The notes: a model not told the origin generated them from the letters alone. 64,000 nt of DNA from Kitasatospora sp. NBC_01246 (GCF_036226505.1 NZ_CP108484.1:5766001-5830000); one strand, 5' to 3'. Numbered from the stretch's first letter, positions 41,512 to 50,673 are shown. Program-made: numbers and translations.

Positions 41512-41706
41512 ATGAGGCTGACCGAATTCTGGCGACGGATGTACGCACACTTCGGGGAGGCGTACGCGGAGTCCTTCGCCACCGACCACGTGATGAGCGA
41601 GCTGGGCGGGCGGACGGTGCGGCAGGCCCTGGACGCGGGCTGGGAGGCCAAGGACGTCTGGCGGACGGTCTGCGAGAACCAGGGCGTCTCCGCAGTGCTC
41701 CGCTGA
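41512..41706 (+). CDS. DUF3046 family small protein
   Basis: 64-aa protein with the full DUF3046 pattern: MRLTEFWRRM, SFATDHVMSELGGRTV, ALDAG and a Trp-containing C-terminus (DVWRTVCE). The family is actinobacterial, of unknown function, and nearly always lies just upstream of recA, as here. The protein is soluble, without membrane segments. The start codon immediately follows a -10-like hexamer by 7 nt. Confidence 0.88.
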   Translation: MRLTEFWRRMYAHFGEAYAESFATDHVMSELGGRTVRQALDAGWEAKDVWRTVCENQGVSAVLR

Positions 41707-41756
41707 ACCGGTGCCCGGTGCCCGGTGGGGTGTCGGGCATGGGACAGACTGTCCGA

Positions 41757-43124
41757 GTGACAAGCAGCGCAGAACCGCAGAATTCGGACAGGTCGGCGCA
41801 GGTCGCCGACGAGGCCGCGGGCCGGCGGCCCGAACACCGCGACGGCGCCGACCGGGAGCCCGCCCGCGACTGCGCGCCGGCCCCGGCCGACGGGCTCCTG
41901 GGGACCGGCATGCCGCGCTGGCTGCCCCGCGCCATGGTGTTGGCGCTGGTCATGGTCGGGCTGTTCCAGCTCGCCGACTGGGCCTTCCACCAGCTGATCG
42001 ACCTCTTCGTGATGCTGCTGGTCGCCTTCTTCCTCTCGCTGGCGCTGGAGCCGGCAGTCGACCGGATGGCGGCCCGGGGGGTGCGCCGGGGCGTCGGCAC
42101 CTTCCTGGTCTTCGTGGCGGTGGCGGTCGCGGTGGGCGGGTTCCTGGCCGCGCTCGGCACCCTGCTGGTCGACCAGGTGGCGAAGATCGCCGGGGACCTG
42201 CCACACCTGCTCGACAACCTGATCCACTGGATCAACCAGACCTTCCACCAGGACCTCTCGCTGGACGAGCTGCAGAAGAAGCTGCTCAAGGACTCCGGGG
42301 CGATCGAGACCTACGCGCAGCAGGCCGCCGACAACGTGTGGGGCGTCTCCTCGACCCTGATCGGCGGGCTGTTCCAGGCCTTCACGGTCGGGCTCTTCAC
42401 CTTCTACTTCACCGCGGACGGCCCCCGGGTGCGCCGCACGGTCTGCTCGCTGCTGCCGCCCGCCAAGCAGGGCGAGGTGCTGCGGGCCTGGGAGATCGCG
42501 CTGGCGAAGACCGGCGGCTACCTCTACTCGCGGGCGCTGCTCGCGGTCGCCTCGGCACTCGCGCACTGGGTGATGTTCGCGCTGCTGGACCTGCCGTACT
42601 CGGCGGCGCTGGCGGTCTGGGTGGGCGTCATGTCGCAGTTCGTGCCCACCATCGGGACGTATCTGGCCGGCGCGCTGCCGGTGCTGGTCGCGCTCACCGT
42701 GGAGCCGGTGGACGCGCTCTGGGTGCTGGCGTTCGTGGTCGTCTACCAGCAGATCGAGAACTACCTGCTGCACCCCCGGATCACCGCCAGGACGGTGGAC
42801 GTGCACCCGGCGGTGGCCTTCGGCTCGGTGATCGCGGGCGCGGCGCTGCTCGGCGCGGTGGGCGCGCTGATCGCCATCCCGGCGGCTGCCACCCTGCAGG
42901 GCTTCGTCGGCACCTACGTGCGGCGGTACGAGGTGGCCACCGATCCGCGGATCGACCGGGGGGCCCAGCGGCGGGCCCGGCGGGAGCTGCGCCGGAAGGC
43001 GGCGCGGCGGCTGCGGCGGATGGTCGGCGCGGGGGTGGGGCCGGACGGCGCCGCGGGCGGGGAGGAGGCGGGCGGCCCTGACTCCGGGCGGGGCGGGGGC
43101 CCGGGCCGGGGCGGCGAGGAGTAG
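41757..43124 (+). CDS. AI-2E family (PerM-type) membrane transporter
   Basis: 455-aa polytopic membrane protein of the AI-2 exporter/PerM superfamily, with about eight membrane segments. The family pattern is visible in LLVAFFLSLALEPAVDRMAARGVRRG, the central amphipathic region (LPHLLDNLIHWINQ), FTFYFTADG, and the C-terminal PTIGTYLAGALPVLVAL and QQIENYLLHPRI blocks. The last ~60 residues are a charged, Gly-rich cytoplasmic tail. Three in-frame starts exist (GTG 41718, ATG 41739, GTG 41757). I chose 41757 because CAGACT ends 6 nt before it, matching other apparent leaderless starts here. Substrate unknown; members include Na+/H+ antiporters. Confidence 0.85.
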   Translation: MTSSAEPQNSDRSAQVADEAAGRRPEHRDGADREPARDCAPAPADGLLGTGMPRWLPRAMVLALVMVGLFQLADWAFHQLIDLFVMLLVAFFLSLALEPAVDRMAARGVRRGVGTFLVFVAVAVAVGGFLAALGTLLVDQVAKIAGDLPHLLDNLIHWINQTFHQDLSLDELQKKLLKDSGAIETYAQQAADNVWGVSSTLIGGLFQAFTVGLFTFYFTADGPRVRRTVCSLLPPAKQGEVLRAWEIALAKTGGYLYSRALLAVASALAHWVMFALLDLPYSAALAVWVGVMSQFVPTIGTYLAGALPVLVALTVEPVDALWVLAFVVVYQQIENYLLHPRITARTVDVHPAVAFGSVIAGAALLGAVGALIAIPAAATLQGFVGTYVRRYEVATDPRIDRGAQRRARRELRRKAARRLRRMVGAGVGPDGAAGGEEAGGPDSGRGGGPGRGGEE

Positions 43125-43185
43125 CGCCGGGGCCGGCGGCCGACCGTTCGGACGGGACCGGTCGGGCCGGGCCCACCTGCGCCAC

Positions 43186-43214
43186 TTGAATCGAACAGGT
43201 GTTCTTTGTACTCT
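43186..43214 (+). promoter_or_regulatory. recA promoter with embedded LexA (SOS) box
   Basis: TTGAAT, 17-nt spacer, TACTCT. The spacer contains GAAC-AGGT-GTTC (43193-43204; extended TCGAAC..GTTCTT), which fits the actinobacterial LexA operator TCGAAC-N4-GTTCGA. A repressor bound there would block polymerase directly. The leader to the recA ATG is about 105 nt. Confidence 0.85.
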
Positions 43215-43324
43215 CCGGCGAAGAGTTTTCCACAGGGTCGAGCCCGGTCGGGGCCGATTGTCAGTGGGACGCGCTAGCGTCGAGAACGATGAAGCGCACA
43301 GCACAGAACCCGAGGGTGGAAGCC

Positions 43325-44455
43325 ATGGCAGGTACGGACCGCGAGAAGGCTCTTGAGACCGCACTCGCCCAGATCGAGCGGCAGTTCGGCAAGGGCTCGG
43401 TGATGCGCCTCGGCGAGAAGGCCAACGAGCCGATCGACGTGATCCCCACCGGGTCCACCGCCCTGGACGTCGCCCTCGGGGTCGGCGGCATCCCGCGCGG
43501 CCGGGTGGTCGAGATCTACGGCCCCGAGTCGTCCGGAAAGACCACGCTGACCCTGCACCTGGCGGCCAACGCCCAGCGGGCCGGCGGCACGGTCGCGTTC
43601 GTCGACGCGGAGCACGCGCTCGACCCGGACTACGCGAAGAAGCTCGGCGTGGACACCGACGCCCTGCTGGTCAGCCAGCCGGACACGGGTGAGCAGGCCC
43701 TGGAGATCACCGACATGCTGATCCGCTCCGGCGCGATCGACCTGGTGATCATCGACTCCGTCGCGGCGCTCGTCCCGCGCGCGGAGATCGAGGGTGAGAT
43801 GGGTGACTCGCACGTCGGTCTGCAGGCCCGTCTGATGAGCCAGGCGCTGCGCAAGATCGCCGGTGCGCTGAACCAGTCGAACACCACCGCGGTGTTCATC
43901 AACCAGCTCCGCGAGAAGATCGGCGTCATGTTCGGCTCGCCGGAGACGACGACCGGTGGCCGCGCGCTGAAGTTCTACGCCTCCGTCCGGCTCGACATCC
44001 GCCGGATCGAGACCCTGAAGGACGGCACCGAGGCGGTCGGTAACCGCACCCGGGTGAAGGTCGTCAAGAACAAGGTGGCCGCGCCGTTCAAGCAGGCCGA
44101 GTTCGACATCCTGTACGGCGTGGGCATCAGCCGCGAGGGCGGCCTGATCGACATGGGCGTCGAGCACGGGTTCATCCGCAAGTCGGGCGCCTGGTACACC
44201 TACGAGGGCGACCAGCTCGGCCAGGGCAAGGAGAACGCCCGCAACTTCCTGCGGGACAACCCGCAGCTCGCCGACGAGATCGAGCGGAAGATCAAGACCA
44301 AGCTCGGCATCGGCCCGAAGACGGCGGAGCCGGCCGAGGGCGAGGCGCCGGCCGCCGGTGCCGACGCCGCTGCCGAGGGCGGGGCCAAGCCGATCACCGC
44401 GACCGCCGCCAAGACGGCCGCGGCGAAGAAGACGACGGCGGCGGCCAAGGCCTGA
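43325..44455 (+). CDS. recA: recombinase RecA
   Basis: 376-aa DNA strand-exchange protein and LexA co-protease. Walker A GPESSGKT is at residues 66-73, Walker B LVIIDSVAALVP, with the DNA-binding L1/L2 loops (GEMGDSHVGL; FGSPETTTGGRAL) intact. The ~45-residue Ala/Lys-rich C-terminal tail is typical of Streptomyces RecA. Start: the ATG beginning MAGTDREKALE, preceded by GAGGGTGGAAG; the open frame extends to 43199 but lies within the promoter. recX follows after 7 nt. Confidence 0.99.
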   Translation: MAGTDREKALETALAQIERQFGKGSVMRLGEKANEPIDVIPTGSTALDVALGVGGIPRGRVVEIYGPESSGKTTLTLHLAANAQRAGGTVAFVDAEHALDPDYAKKLGVDTDALLVSQPDTGEQALEITDMLIRSGAIDLVIIDSVAALVPRAEIEGEMGDSHVGLQARLMSQALRKIAGALNQSNTTAVFINQLREKIGVMFGSPETTTGGRALKFYASVRLDIRRIETLKDGTEAVGNRTRVKVVKNKVAAPFKQAEFDILYGVGISREGGLIDMGVEHGFIRKSGAWYTYEGDQLGQGKENARNFLRDNPQLADEIERKIKTKLGIGPKTAEPAEGEAPAAGADAAAEGGAKPITATAAKTAAAKKTTAAAKA

Positions 44456-44462
44456 GTCATTG

Positions 44463-45527
44463 ATGCAGCACAGCAGGGCGGTGGACGGCGGCCCGGCGGG
44501 CCCGGAGGACGACGACTACGGCCCGCCGGACTGGTTCGCCGCAGTGGCCGAGCCGGAACCGGGGCCGGAGCCGGAGTTCGAACCGGATCCGGCCCCGGGG
44601 CCCGGACCGCGGCCCGGGCGGGGCGTGCCGCCCGGCCGGGCCGGGCGGCGGGGTGCTCCCGACGGCGCGAGCGGTCCGGACGGCCTGGACGACGCGCTCG
44701 GGCTGGTGTCCGCGTCCGAGCTGCCGACGGGTCGGCGCCGGCGCCGTTCGGCGCTGGTGGAGGAGACGGCTCCCGGCCATCCGGCCGGGGGAGGGGCGGC
44801 CGGTCACGGGGGTGCGGCCGCCCCTGTCTCCCGCACCGGCCCGGCCGATCTCGCCGACCCGGCCGACGCGGCCGAGGAGGGCGGGCGCGCCGGGCGGGGC
44901 GCAGGTGCCCGTCGCACGCGGGGACGCGCGCGGGGGGAGCGCGCCGAGGGCGAAGGGCGCAAGGGCGCCCGGGGTGCCCGGGCGGCGAAGCCCGAGGAGT
45001 CGGTCGACCCCGAGGCCCGGGCGCGGGACATCTGCCTGCGCCTGCTCACCGGCGCCGCCAAGTCCCGCAAGCAGCTGGCCGACGCCCTGCGCCGGCGGGA
45101 GATCCCGGACGAGGTCGCCGACGGGGTGCTCACCCGGCTGGAGGAGGTCGGGCTGATCGACGACGCGGCGTTCGCCCAGGCCTGGGTGGAGTCCCGGCAC
45201 GCCGTTCGCGGTCTCTCCAGGCGGGCGCTGGCCCAGGAGTTGCGGACCAAGGGGGTCGCCGGCGACCTGGTCGAGCAGGCCGTCGCGCAGCTGGACTACG
45301 ACGACGAGACCGAGGCGGCCCGGGCCCTGGTCGAACGCAAGCTGCGGGTGACCAGGGGCCTGGAGCGGCAGGCCCGGACGCGGCGTCTGGTCGGCGTGCT
45401 GGCCCGGCGCGGCTACTCCGAGGGGCTGGCCTTCCGGGTGGTCCGGGAGGTCCTGGACGCGGAGGCGGCCGACGGCGGTCCGGATGGAGAGGACGTGGAC
45501 GGAGGACCCGGTTCCGGGTGGGAATGA
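44463..45527 (+). CDS. recX: RecA regulator RecX with long N-terminal extension
   Basis: 354 aa as called, much longer than ordinary RecX. The conserved RecX three-helix repeats occupy about residues 185-340 (ARDICLRLLTGAAKSRKQLADALRRREIP, GLIDDAAFAQAWVESR, RRALAQELRTKGV). Everything before is Pro/Glu/Gly/Arg-rich low complexity. The ATG lies 7 nt after the recA stop, consistent with translational coupling or read-through into recX. A later start near residue 150 cannot be excluded, but no good ribosome site was seen. RecX limits RecA filament growth. Confidence 0.88.
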   Translation: MQHSRAVDGGPAGPEDDDYGPPDWFAAVAEPEPGPEPEFEPDPAPGPGPRPGRGVPPGRAGRRGAPDGASGPDGLDDALGLVSASELPTGRRRRRSALVEETAPGHPAGGGAAGHGGAAAPVSRTGPADLADPADAAEEGGRAGRGAGARRTRGRARGERAEGEGRKGARGARAAKPEESVDPEARARDICLRLLTGAAKSRKQLADALRRREIPDEVADGVLTRLEEVGLIDDAAFAQAWVESRHAVRGLSRRALAQELRTKGVAGDLVEQAVAQLDYDDETEAARALVERKLRVTRGLERQARTRRLVGVLARRGYSEGLAFRVVREVLDAEAADGGPDGEDVDGGPGSGWE

Positions 45528-45714
45528 CGGCCCCGCTGTGGAGGAGTTCGCCAACTACCTGGCCAGTCTTGACCGTTTCGTAACCTGCGCTTAGCCTCGC
45601 ACTCAGTGCGGGTAACGCGTCGATCACTCCCCGGCCGTGCCGCGGGCAGGCATGCCCGGGCACGGTCTCGGTTGGTCCCGGGCGGCGTGGCGCGCAGGAC
45701 GGGGAGTGGGCAGG

Positions 45715-47169
45715 ATGAGGATCGCGCTGAGCGCCGGACCGGTCGTCCCCCTGCTGTCGGCCGCGGTGCTGGTCGCCGTCGTGGCGGCGGCCTGGCTGAC
45801 GGTCGGGCGCCTGCGGGTCGCGCAGCGGCGGGCCACGGCCGAGACCGAGCGGGCCCGGCGCCGGGCCGAGGAGCAGTCCGCGCGGTTGCGGGCCGAACTC
45901 GACCGGCGCGAGGAGCGGTTGACCGAGGAGCTGAGCCGCCTCCGGGCCCGCGAGGGTGAACTCGACGACCGCTCGACCGCGTTGGAGCGGTCCCGGATCC
46001 AGGCCGACGAACTGCTGCGGCGCCGGGCGGCGGAGCTGGAGCGCGCCGCCGGACTCTCGGCCGCCGAGGCCCGGGCCCAACTCGTCCGGGAGGCCGAGGC
46101 CGAGGCGCGGCGGGAGGCGGCCGTCGCCGTCCGCGAGATCGAGCGGGCGGCCAAGGAGGAGGGCGAGCAGCGGGCCCGGGAGATCGTCGCGGGGGCGATC
46201 CAGCGGCTGGCGAGCGAGCAGACGGCCGAGACGGCGGTGTCGCTCTTCCGGCTGCCCAACGAGGAGATGAAGGGGCGGATCATCGGCCGGGAGGGCCGCA
46301 ACATCCGCGCCTTCGAGGCGGTCACCGGCGTCAATCTGATCATCGATGACACCCCGGTCTCGGTGCAGCTGTCCTGCTTCGACCCGGTCCGCCGGGAGAC
46401 CGCCCGGCTCACCCTGGAGCAGCTGGTCGAGGACGGCCGGATCCACCCGATGCGGATCGAGGACGTCCACGAGCGCAGCCGCGAGGAGGTCGAGCGGCGC
46501 TGCGTCCGGGCCGGTGAGGACGCGCTGCTGTCGGCCGGCGTCGGCGGGCTGCACCCGGAGCTGGTGCGCACCCTGGGGACGCTGCGCTACCGGGCCTCGT
46601 ACGGGCAGAACGTGCTGGGGCACCTGGTGGAGTCGGCGCACCTGGCCGGGATGATGGCCGCCGAGCTCGGGGTGGACCCGGCGCCGGTGCGCCGTTCGGC
46701 GCTGCTGCACGACATCGGCAAGGCGCTGACGCACGAGGTCGAGGGCAGTCACGCGGCGATCGGGGCGGACTTCGCCCGCCGGTACGGCGAGTCGGCGGAC
46801 GTGGTGCACGCGATCGCGGCGCACCACGGCGAGGTGGAGCCGAGGACGGTCGAGGCGGTGCTGACCCAGGCCGCCGACGCCTGCTCGGGCGGCCGTCCGG
46901 GGGCGCGCAAGGAGTCGCTGGAGGTCTACGTGCGCCGGCTGGAGCGGCTGGAGGAGATCGCCCGGGCGCACGAAGGGGTGGCCAAGGTGTACGCGATGCA
47001 GGCCGGCCGCGAGGTGCGGGTGATGGTGCGGCCGGAGGTGGTGGACGACCTCGGGGCGCAGGTGATCGCCCGTGAGGTCGCCAAGCAGGTGGCGGAGGAG
47101 CTGACCTACCCGGGCCAGATCCGGGTCACGGTGGTGCGGGAGAGCAGGGTCACCGAGGTGGCCCGCTAG
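45715..47169 (+). CDS. rny: ribonuclease Y
   Basis: 484-aa membrane-anchored endoribonuclease. An N-terminal membrane helix (about 8-30) is followed by a long Arg/Glu coiled coil (35-160), a KH domain with GRIIGREG (187-194) and an HD domain with His332-Asp333 (LLHDIGKA) plus HAIAAHHGE. Domain order is that of RNase Y, with a slightly short coiled coil. Start: ATG at 45715 after GGGCAGG; the open frame extends upstream. It begins 188 nt after recX on the same strand. Its last 20 bp overlap the 3' end of the convergent flavin monooxygenase gene. Actinobacteria also carry RNase E/G, so its share of mRNA decay is unclear. Confidence 0.92.
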   Translation: MRIALSAGPVVPLLSAAVLVAVVAAAWLTVGRLRVAQRRATAETERARRRAEEQSARLRAELDRREERLTEELSRLRAREGELDDRSTALERSRIQADELLRRRAAELERAAGLSAAEARAQLVREAEAEARREAAVAVREIERAAKEEGEQRAREIVAGAIQRLASEQTAETAVSLFRLPNEEMKGRIIGREGRNIRAFEAVTGVNLIIDDTPVSVQLSCFDPVRRETARLTLEQLVEDGRIHPMRIEDVHERSREEVERRCVRAGEDALLSAGVGGLHPELVRTLGTLRYRASYGQNVLGHLVESAHLAGMMAAELGVDPAPVRRSALLHDIGKALTHEVEGSHAAIGADFARRYGESADVVHAIAAHHGEVEPRTVEAVLTQAADACSGGRPGARKESLEVYVRRLERLEEIARAHEGVAKVYAMQAGREVRVMVRPEVVDDLGAQVIAREVAKQVAEELTYPGQIRVTVVRESRVTEVAR

Positions 47170-48979
47170 GCGAGTCCGCCGGGCGCGGCGTCGCGCCGGA
47201 GACCTGTCGGGGCGCGGCGGCCCCGGCGCCCGCCCCGGGACCGGAGCCGGTACCGCGGGCGGATTCGGTGCCGGTGTCGCGGCCGGGACGATCGGGTTCC
47301 TGGTCCGGCTCGGCACCGCCGGCCAGGGTCGGCGGCCCGCCCCGGGCGCGCTCGGCCAGCGCGAGGAGGTCGTCCGCCGCGGCGCCCTGGGTGACCCCGA
47401 CCAGATGGCCGTCCGGCCGGATCAGCAGCACGGTGTGCGGTCCGGCTCCGGGGTACTCCTCGGTGACCAGCACCTCGGCCGGCACCGGCAGGGCCGCGGC
47501 GACCTCGGCCAGCCGGGGCATCAGCCCGGCGCCGAGCCAGTGTTCGGCGGACCAGACGGCGGTGCCGGGGGCGACCAGCAGCAGCAGGAAGGAGGCACCG
47601 AGCCGGGCGTGCAGCTGGTCCGGCGTGCCGTCGGCGGTGAGCACCGGCAGGTCCGGGACGAGCACGCCGGGCGAGGTGGCGGGCAGCAGTTCGCTGAGCG
47701 AGGTCGCGTCGCGCCGGCCGCGCTGCACCGGGACCCGCCCGGGCACGCCGCTGGGCGCCGCCGGGTAGGCGGGAGCGCCGCCGAAGCGGCCGGTGCCGAG
47801 CTGGCCGTCGGCGAGCAGCGGCGCGTGCTTGCGGAACGAGCCGGAGAGCAGCGAGCGCCGGGTGGCCTGCCAGCCGCGCAGCGGGCGCAGCAGCGGCATG
47901 GCCTGGTCGACGGCGCGCAGCCGGGCGCCGACCGCGCCGCGCCGCTCGGCCTCGTACCCGTCGAGCAGCGAGCCGCCGGGCTGGGGGCCGCCGGTGTGCA
48001 GATGCCAGGCGAGGGCGAGGCGCCAGGCGAGGTTGTCGGCGTCGCGCAGGCCGTCGGCGAGGTTCTGCATGCCGAGGGCGCCGTGCAGGTGGGCGGCGTC
48101 GCCGGCGAGGAAACAGCGGCCGCTGCGGAACCGGGCGGCGAGGCGCTGCTGGGCGGTGTGGTCGGCGGCGGCGAGCAGCTCGTACCGGGGCAGCTCGCCG
48201 CACCAGCCGGTCAGGGTCGCGGTGACCCGGGTGAGCAGGGTGTCGCCGGTGACGACGCCGGGCCAGGTGGCGTGCGGGTCGACGGGTTCGCTGGGGACCG
48301 GCCGGCCGGGGGGCAGCCGCCAGTCGAGGCGCCAGACGCCGTCCGGCAGCGGTCGGGCGGAGGCCTCGCGGTCGCCGCGCCACGGGGGCTCGCGGTGCAG
48401 TCGGGCCTCGGTGAAGGGCAGGTCGACCCGGACGGTGGCGACGGCGTTGCGGTCGACGGCCGGCCGGCCGGGGAAGCGGATGCGCAGCAGCTTCCGGACG
48501 GCGGAGCGGGCTCCGTCGCAGCCGACCAGGTGGCTGCCGCGCCACCAGGTCTCGGTGCCGTCCTGCGGGTTGCGGGTGCGGACGCTGACGCCGTCGCGGT
48601 CCTGGGCGAGTTCGGTGACGCGGCTCAACGGCACCAGCCGCACCAGCGGGGTGCCGGTCAGGGCGTCGCGCAGGCCGCGCTGGAGGCGGTGCTGGGGCAG
48701 GTGGAGGACGGGGGTGTCGGCCAGGTCGATCCGCAGCACCTCCTGGCGGCGGCGCCAGATGGTGAAGGCGTCCCACCGGGCGGCGTCCGAGACGGCCCGC
48801 GGGTAGCCGATCCTGGTCAGGAAGGCGGCGGTGTCGGCCCCGAGCACGACGCTGCGAGGGCCCTCGGGGCAGAGCCCGGAGCCCTCGTCCAGGACGACGG
48901 TCGGCACCTCGTGCCGGGCGAGGGCGAGGGCCAGGGCCAGACCGACCGGTCCGGCCCCGACCACGATCACCGGGTCCAT
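47150..48979 (-). CDS. FAD-dependent aromatic monooxygenase (PheA/TfdB type)
   Basis: 609-aa class A flavoprotein hydroxylase. GAGPVGLALALALARHEV (residues 7-24) is the GxGxxG FAD motif, VGCDGARSAVRKLL the DG motif and CFLAGDAAHLHGALG the GD motif. The C-terminal third contains a degenerate thioredoxin-like domain usual in phenol-hydroxylase relatives, then a ~60-residue Gly/Pro-rich tail. Related enzymes hydroxylate phenolics or polyketides (rifampicin monooxygenase group); no biosynthetic genes adjoin, so the substrate is unknown. The 3' end overlaps rny by 20 bp tail to tail. Start: ATG at 48979; ribosome site weak. Confidence 0.88.
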   Translation of the reverse strand: MDPVIVVGAGPVGLALALALARHEVPTVVLDEGSGLCPEGPRSVVLGADTAAFLTRIGYPRAVSDAARWDAFTIWRRRQEVLRIDLADTPVLHLPQHRLQRGLRDALTGTPLVRLVPLSRVTELAQDRDGVSVRTRNPQDGTETWWRGSHLVGCDGARSAVRKLLRIRFPGRPAVDRNAVATVRVDLPFTEARLHREPPWRGDREASARPLPDGVWRLDWRLPPGRPVPSEPVDPHATWPGVVTGDTLLTRVTATLTGWCGELPRYELLAAADHTAQQRLAARFRSGRCFLAGDAAHLHGALGMQNLADGLRDADNLAWRLALAWHLHTGGPQPGGSLLDGYEAERRGAVGARLRAVDQAMPLLRPLRGWQATRRSLLSGSFRKHAPLLADGQLGTGRFGGAPAYPAAPSGVPGRVPVQRGRRDATSLSELLPATSPGVLVPDLPVLTADGTPDQLHARLGASFLLLLVAPGTAVWSAEHWLGAGLMPRLAEVAAALPVPAEVLVTEEYPGAGPHTVLLIRPDGHLVGVTQGAAADDLLALAERARGGPPTLAGGAEPDQEPDRPGRDTGTESARGTGSGPGAGAGAAAPRQVSGATPRPADSPSGPPR

Positions 48980-49125
48980 GCCGGGCCCTCCGCGCAGCGG
49001 CCGGCCGGGCGGGCGGAGCCGCGCACCCCCGGGGCCGGGCAGGCCGACGAGGGGGCGTCATATGCCGCGAGGATGGTCCCGGATGGTGTCACGAAGAGCA
49101 ATGCAACAGTTCGCCTGCGTGTCCG

Positions 49126-49977
49126 TCAAGCAGCAGCTGATGTGCGCCGGTTCGCGCCGCGGCGGCCGCGTGCCTCGATCCACCGGGCGAGCGCGGTGAG
49201 CAGCAGGCACATCGCGATGTAGATGGGCCCGATCACCAGGACCACGGGGATGTAGGGGAAGCCCGCGGCGTTGAGCGGCTGACTGGCGATCGCCTTACCG
49301 ACGAACAGCAGCTCGTGGTAGGTGATGATGAAGCCGAGCGAGGTGTCCTTGAGGGTGACGACCAGCTGGCCGATCATCGTGGGCAGCATCGAGCGGACCG
49401 CCTGCGGCACCAGGATGGTCGTCATCACCTGGGTCTTGCGCAGGCCGAGCGCGAACGCGGCCTCGCCCTGACCGCGCGGCACGGCGTTGACGCCGCTGCG
49501 GATGATCTCCGCCTGCACGGAGCCGTTGTAGAGCGTGAGCCCGATCACCAGGGCCCACATCGGCTCCTTGGCGAAGAAGGCGTAGTAGAGCGCGACGATC
49601 AGGATGAGCAGCGGCATCGCCCGGAAGAACTGGACGAAGGAGACCGCCGCCCAGCGGACCGGCTTGTGGTCGGAGAGCTGTCCGGCCGCCAGCAGCGCGC
49701 CCAGGGCCAGCGAGCCGACCGCGGCCAGCCCGAAGGCCTCCAGGGTGGCCAGCAGACCGTCGACGATCCGCTGCTGGACGGTGTTGTACTGGAAGGCGTC
49801 CCAGAGCTGGGCGTCGAACTGGCCGTTGGAGGCCAGGCTGGCGATCGCGTACCAGAGCAGGCCGGCGATCGCGAGCAGCGACAGCACCCCGAACAGCCGG
49901 TACCGCGTGCGGGCCCGGGGGCCCGGGGCGTCGTAGAGGACGCTGGCCGTGGAGGAGCGGGTGAAGAGGGCGTTCAT
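49126..49977 (-). CDS. gluD: glutamate ABC transporter permease GluD
   Basis: 283-aa polar-amino-acid permease with about five membrane segments after a 27-residue cytoplasmic N-terminus. The conserved loop SGVNAVPRGQGEAAFALGLRKTQ is the EAA-type ATPase contact of HisM/GlnP-type permeases; FFRAMPLLILI is also typical. Overlaps gluC by four bases (ATGA). It is the last gene of gluABCD, so the order on the minus strand is A-B-C-D, as in the characterised glutamate system of corynebacteria and Streptomyces. Confidence 0.93.
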   Translation of the reverse strand: MNALFTRSSTASVLYDAPGPRARTRYRLFGVLSLLAIAGLLWYAIASLASNGQFDAQLWDAFQYNTVQQRIVDGLLATLEAFGLAAVGSLALGALLAAGQLSDHKPVRWAAVSFVQFFRAMPLLILIVALYYAFFAKEPMWALVIGLTLYNGSVQAEIIRSGVNAVPRGQGEAAFALGLRKTQVMTTILVPQAVRSMLPTMIGQLVVTLKDTSLGFIITYHELLFVGKAIASQPLNAAGFPYIPVVLVIGPIYIAMCLLLTALARWIEARGRRGANRRTSAAA

Positions 49978-50624
49978 CGGGCCACCGCCAGTCGGTCTTC
50001 CAGGAAGCGGAACAGCAGGGCGACGACGGCGCTGATCACCAGGTAGGCGCAGGCCACCCAGAAGAAGATCGCGAAGATCGAGTAGCCGTCCTCGGAGAAC
50101 GACTGCTGCGCGCTGTACAGCTCGCTGACGCTGAAGGCGCCGGCGATCGCCGAGTTCCTCGGCAGGGCGATGAAGACGCTGCTCAGCGGTGCCAGCACCG
50201 TCCTGGCGGCCTGCGGCAGGACGATGCTGGTCAGGGTCTGACCGAAGGTCATGCCGAGGCTGCGGGCGGCCTCGGCCTGGCCGAGCGGCACGGTGTTGAT
50301 GCCCGAGCGGAGCACCTCGCAGACGAACGAGGCCGTGTAGCTGCCCAGCGCCAGCACCGCGAAGGTGAGGTGGCTGAAGTGCACGCCGAGCGGCGGGAGC
50401 CCGAACGTGACGGCGAAGAACAGCACCGTCAGCGGGGTGTTGCGGAAGAGCGTCACCCAGGCCGTGCCGAAGCCGCGCAGCGCGGGTATGGGGGAGACCC
50501 GGAAGGCCGCCAGCAGGGTGCCCAGCAGCAGGGCGAGCAGTGCGCTGAGCGCGCTCAGCTCGATCGTCTGCAGGAAGCCGTCGCGGAACAGCGCGAAGTT
50601 GCCGTCCTCGAACAGGAAACCCAT
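49974..50624 (-). CDS. gluC: glutamate ABC transporter permease GluC
   Basis: 216-aa permease of the same His/Glu/Gln/Arg family. LFRNTPLTVLFF and RSGINTVPLGQAEAARSLGMTFGQT are the diagnostic blocks. Start: ATG with AGGAGGG 8 nt upstream on the minus strand. Lies 49 bp after gluB and overlaps gluD. Confidence 0.93.
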   Translation of the reverse strand: MGFLFEDGNFALFRDGFLQTIELSALSALLALLLGTLLAAFRVSPIPALRGFGTAWVTLFRNTPLTVLFFAVTFGLPPLGVHFSHLTFAVLALGSYTASFVCEVLRSGINTVPLGQAEAARSLGMTFGQTLTSIVLPQAARTVLAPLSSVFIALPRNSAIAGAFSVSELYSAQQSFSEDGYSIFAIFFWVACAYLVISAVVALLFRFLEDRLAVAR

Positions 50625-50673
50625 CCGGCGGCCCTCCTCTCAGGAGTGGTCAGGAACGGTGGTCGGCGGGCGG

